Below, piece after piece: positions 61,526 to 64,000 of a stretch of 64,000 nt of DNA. The notes below the pieces were generated by a model that saw only the letters and a list, made by a program, of their open reading frames with translations, made no database searches and was not told where the DNA came from. Within the stretch, counting starts at the first letter, position 1; each line of letters begins with the position of its first letter. Both the position numbers and the translations under genes were made by a program. The stretch is taken from assembly GCA_030706745.1 (NCBI GenBank), contig JAUZNX010000001.1:248001-312000 (forward strand), given 5' to 3'. Origin of the DNA: Bacteroidota bacterium. GTDB taxonomy: Bacteria > Bacteroidota > Ignavibacteria > Palsa-1295.

Positions 61526-63916
61526 TTAATGCTCCGAACGCCAGCCTTTGCCACCAAAGACAAAGTGATACGCACCGCTGAGCGGGACCAACACGTTGGC
61601 ACCTCCCACATAGACGCTGACGCCATCGAGGTCATCTGTCATCACAATCATTTCCTGGCCATTCACCACTTGGGATAATGGAAGGCTGAGTGTTGCCGGA
61701 GAACCAGGAATACCATTCGACTGCACGTTCGTCACAACCGAGGTAGCGGCTATAACTGCGCCGCTCGCGACAGATTGATAGTTGTGGTATAGCCCGCCAT
61801 TGCCTCCCGAGACCGTCGCGATCTGTTGGTCCACATAAAGCTTTGTTGCGGCGTCGCTATCGTTGATCGGTGTGGCAAGCTCCGTGATCGAATGGTGGTT
61901 CATGTTGAAGTTGCCACCAAAGATCGAAGTCCCAAAGACATTGAGCGTACCACCAATAAACGTGTTGCCTGTCAGCGCATTAACGACGAACTGGTTATTG
62001 GAAATCGAAATATTGCCAGTCGAAATCAGTGTACCGCCGATATAGGTGTTACCATTCGATGCGTTGATATTAAACATATTGTTCGCCACCGAGAAGTTGC
62101 CCCCAAGGTTGAAGATGCCTCCAACGCTGATCGTGTTCGTCAGATTGGTGATCGCGAACATTCCGTTGTTGATGTTGATATCACCAGCAATCGAAGTCGT
62201 ATGGTTCGCAACATTCACAATAAACTGGTTATTCGCAACGGAGAAGTTGCCTCCGGAATTGAGCGTTCCGAACACGTTGGTATTGCCAGTGGCGCCAAAC
62301 ACGGTGAACATGCCATTGTTGATATTCAGGTTTCCGGCGAAGGAGGTGTTGCCGGTCAACGCGTTAACGATAAACATGTTGTTCGCGACCGACAAGTTGC
62401 CGACAGTGTTGAATGTGCCGAAGACGTTCGTGTTGCCCGTCGCACCAAACACCGTGAACATGCCATTGTTGATGTTCAAGTTTCCGGCAAACGAAGTATT
62501 GCCGGTCAGTGCATTGACGATGAACATGTTGTTTGCGACCGACAAGTTGCCGCCCGAGTTGAACGTGCCGAACACATTCGTGTTGCCAGTCGCGCCGAGC
62601 ACGGTAAACATCCCATTGTTGATCGTCAGATTGCCAAGGAACGACGTGTTGCCATTCAGTGCATTGACGATGAACATGTTGTTCGCAACCGACAGATTGC
62701 CGACGGAGTTGAATGTGCCGGAGACATTCGTATTTCCGGTTGCTCCGAGCACGGTGAACATCCCGTTGTTGATCGTGAGATTGCCGTGAAAGGACGTGTT
62801 GCCGTTCAAGGCATTGACGATGAACATGTTGTTTGCGACCGACAGGTTGCCGATAGAGTTGAACGTGCCGGAAACATTCGTATTTCCAGTCGCTCCAAAA
62901 ACGGTGAACATGCCGTTATTGATGTTCACGTCGCCCGTCGAAGCGATGATGCTGATCATCCCGTTATTGATGTTCAAATCGCCCAGGAATGAGGTGTTTC
63001 CATTGAGCGCATTGACAATGAACATGTTGTTCGCGACCGAAAGATTGCCGCCAGAGTTGAACGTCCCGAAAATGTTCGTATTGCCCGTGCCTCCGAACAC
63101 GGTGAACATCCCGTTGTTAATATTCACATCGCCGGTCGAGCCAAGCACCGTGAACATGCCATTATTGATGTTCAAATCGCCGAAGAATGATGTGTTGCCG
63201 TTAAAGGCGTTGACGATGAACTGATTATTCGCGACGGAGAAATTACCGCCGGAGTTGAACGTACCCGAGACATTCGTATTTCCGGTTGCGCCCAATACAG
63301 TGAACATCCCATTGTTAATTGTAAGGTTGTTCGTGAGCGAAAGATTGAAGAAGCCCGGTGATGAGGTGATCGCGATGTCCTGCGGCGTGCCGAAGGTGAT
63401 CGTTCCGGCGGAGTCGGTCAGCAGCAACTGATTCGGCGTGCCGCCAATCATCAGATCGGAACCGACGCCAGATAGCGGATGGCCGTTGATCATGACGTCC
63501 GCAATGTAGTCCGTTGCCATCTTGCTCGCCGTGATCGAACTATCGACGATGGACAGAGCATACGGTGAGGAGGACAGCGCAGTTCGTGGAAACAGCTCCG
63601 CTCCACCATCGATGGAAATGCCCAGCCACAGTGGCACCGACATCTGCGGCAGTGGCTGTTGCGAACCGAGCTGGACCATGAAGAGGCCCGACTGAATGGA
63701 CGCGCTGAATGTGTCCTCCCACACCAGGTCCGAGCCTGTCGCCGAACTGTAGAGCCGGATCGTCAAGGAATACGAGCCATTGACCGGAAGTCCGGAACTC
63801 TGGATGACCCCTTGATAGGTAATCGTGCGAGGCACATTCTGTGATTGCGCGGCATGAGTCAGAAAAAGGGCGATACATGCTACGCAATACGAGGCAACTC
63901 GTGAAAGCTTGAACAT
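61526..63916 (-). CDS. Fibre-like protein with 50-residue NNGMF repeats
   Basis: A 796-residue secreted protein (signal SYCVACIALFLTHAAQSQ) with the shared module PRTITYQGVIQSSGLPVNG, IRLYSSATGS, VPLWLGISI, LSSSPYALS and, like the gene at 54073, TDYIADVMINGHPLSG. It has eight or so 50-residue units containing INNGMFTVLGATGNTN and VANNMFIVNALNGNTSF. Two half-units of 16 residues and degenerate units occur too. Near the end SITELATPINDSDAATKLYV matches a phage tail-fibre segment. The C-terminus is YHFVFGGKGWRSEH. Probably a trimeric beta-fibre. No T9SS tail. Confidence 0.85.
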   Translation of the reverse strand: MFKLSRVASYCVACIALFLTHAAQSQNVPRTITYQGVIQSSGLPVNGSYSLTIRLYSSATGSDLVWEDTFSASIQSGLFMVQLGSQQPLPQMSVPLWLGISIDGGAELFPRTALSSSPYALSIVDSSITASKMATDYIADVMINGHPLSGVGSDLMIGGTPNQLLLTDSAGTITFGTPQDIAITSSPGFFNLSLTNNLTINNGMFTVLGATGNTNVSGTFNSGGNFSVANNQFIVNAFNGNTSFFGDLNINNGMFTVLGSTGDVNINNGMFTVFGGTGNTNIFGTFNSGGNLSVANNMFIVNALNGNTSFLGDLNINNGMISIIASTGDVNINNGMFTVFGATGNTNVSGTFNSIGNLSVANNMFIVNALNGNTSFHGNLTINNGMFTVLGATGNTNVSGTFNSVGNLSVANNMFIVNALNGNTSFLGNLTINNGMFTVLGATGNTNVFGTFNSGGNLSVANNMFIVNALTGNTSFAGNLNINNGMFTVFGATGNTNVFGTFNTVGNLSVANNMFIVNALTGNTSFAGNLNINNGMFTVFGATGNTNVFGTLNSGGNFSVANNQFIVNVANHTTSIAGDININNGMFAITNLTNTISVGGIFNLGGNFSVANNMFNINASNGNTYIGGTLISTGNISISNNQFVVNALTGNTFIGGTLNVFGTSIFGGNFNMNHHSITELATPINDSDAATKLYVDQQIATVSGGNGGLYHNYQSVASGAVIAATSVVTNVQSNGIPGSPATLSLPLSQVVNGQEMIVMTDDLDGVSVYVGGANVLVPLSGAYHFVFGGKGWRSEH
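61900..63340 (-). repeat. 150-bp tandem coding repeats (NNGMF solenoid)
   Basis: The segment encoding VANNMFIVNAL recurs at about 62370, 62520, 62670 and 62820 (period 150 bp), then at about 63020 and 63220 where a half-unit is inserted. Copies are very similar at nucleotide level, suggesting recent expansion or gene conversion. Confidence 0.9.
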
Positions 63917-64000
63917 TGGTTTTTTGGTAAGTGGGGAACTATGAATTGACGGAAAAAGCGAATAAGACGCTGTGAAAACTATTTGGATTAATGAAACGTG

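Noticed and set aside
61900-63340. Regular 150-bp repeats considered as a CRISPR-like array
   Set aside because: The period is too long, there is no spacer variation, and the repeats are one continuous coding frame.
59894-63916. Fibre-like genes considered as part of a prophage
   Set aside because: They have signal peptides and no phage head, tail, integrase or lysis genes occur in the window.

Overview
The window looks like chromosomal DNA of a Bacteroidota/Chlorobi-group (FCB) bacterium with fairly high GC content. Five large secreted proteins end in type IX secretion (T9SS) type-A sorting domains (a PNP-type start, a DMLGR-type strand, then LPxGxYxxxL), and the T9SS response regulator PorX is encoded at 35253-36833. 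A Kapabacteria- or Ignavibacteria-like lineage would fit, but that is inference. No phage, IS element, CRISPR array or plasmid gene was recognised.

Layout. 1-3.8 kb: a giant glycine-rich T9SS cargo gene, divergent from yidC. 3.9-10 kb: yidC, mnmE, mnmG and murQ. mnmG carries a ParB-type parS palindrome in each end of its coding sequence, so this is probably close to the replication origin although rpmH, rnpA, rsmG and parAB are absent. 10-24 kb: mixed housekeeping (GNAT, Bcp peroxiredoxin, purD, HtrA protease, plsY, larB, suhB, uppP, purC) with two more T9SS cargo genes. 24-29 kb: an RlmD-type rRNA methyltransferase, tRNA-Ser(CGA), two domain-of-unknown-function proteins and a lipoprotein. 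29-38 kb: an Asp-box T9SS cargo, HAD and metallo-beta-lactamase hydrolases, a small conserved protein, a PepE-like peptidase, porX, tsaE and tsaB. 38-48 kb: a DUF3108 protein, an OmpA-family porin, a CtpA protease, membrane and unknown-function proteins, a class-V PLP enzyme and an Asp-box T9SS cargo. 48-50.6 kb: UDP-glucose dehydrogenase and UDP-xylose synthase.

50.6-64 kb is the most unusual part. It holds a DUF4062-NACHT-TPR STAND protein, a PDZ protein ending in eleven GDDxY-type repeats, and four secreted fibre-like proteins sharing one N-terminal module (ISYQG ... PYALN). The four carry different tips: a YadA-like head, a 50-residue NNGMF solenoid, or a short tail-fibre-type C-terminus. 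None ends in a recognisable T9SS sorting domain or a YadA anchor.

Between genes sits a recurring architecture: inverted repeats whose arms are built from short tandem words (for example GATAGTG, AATGACG, AATCCGCGT). At least four unrelated sequence families share this design. Several copies supply the stop or start codon of the adjacent gene. Ordinary terminator-like hairpins are also present. All functional statements are read from sequence motifs only; no database search was possible.
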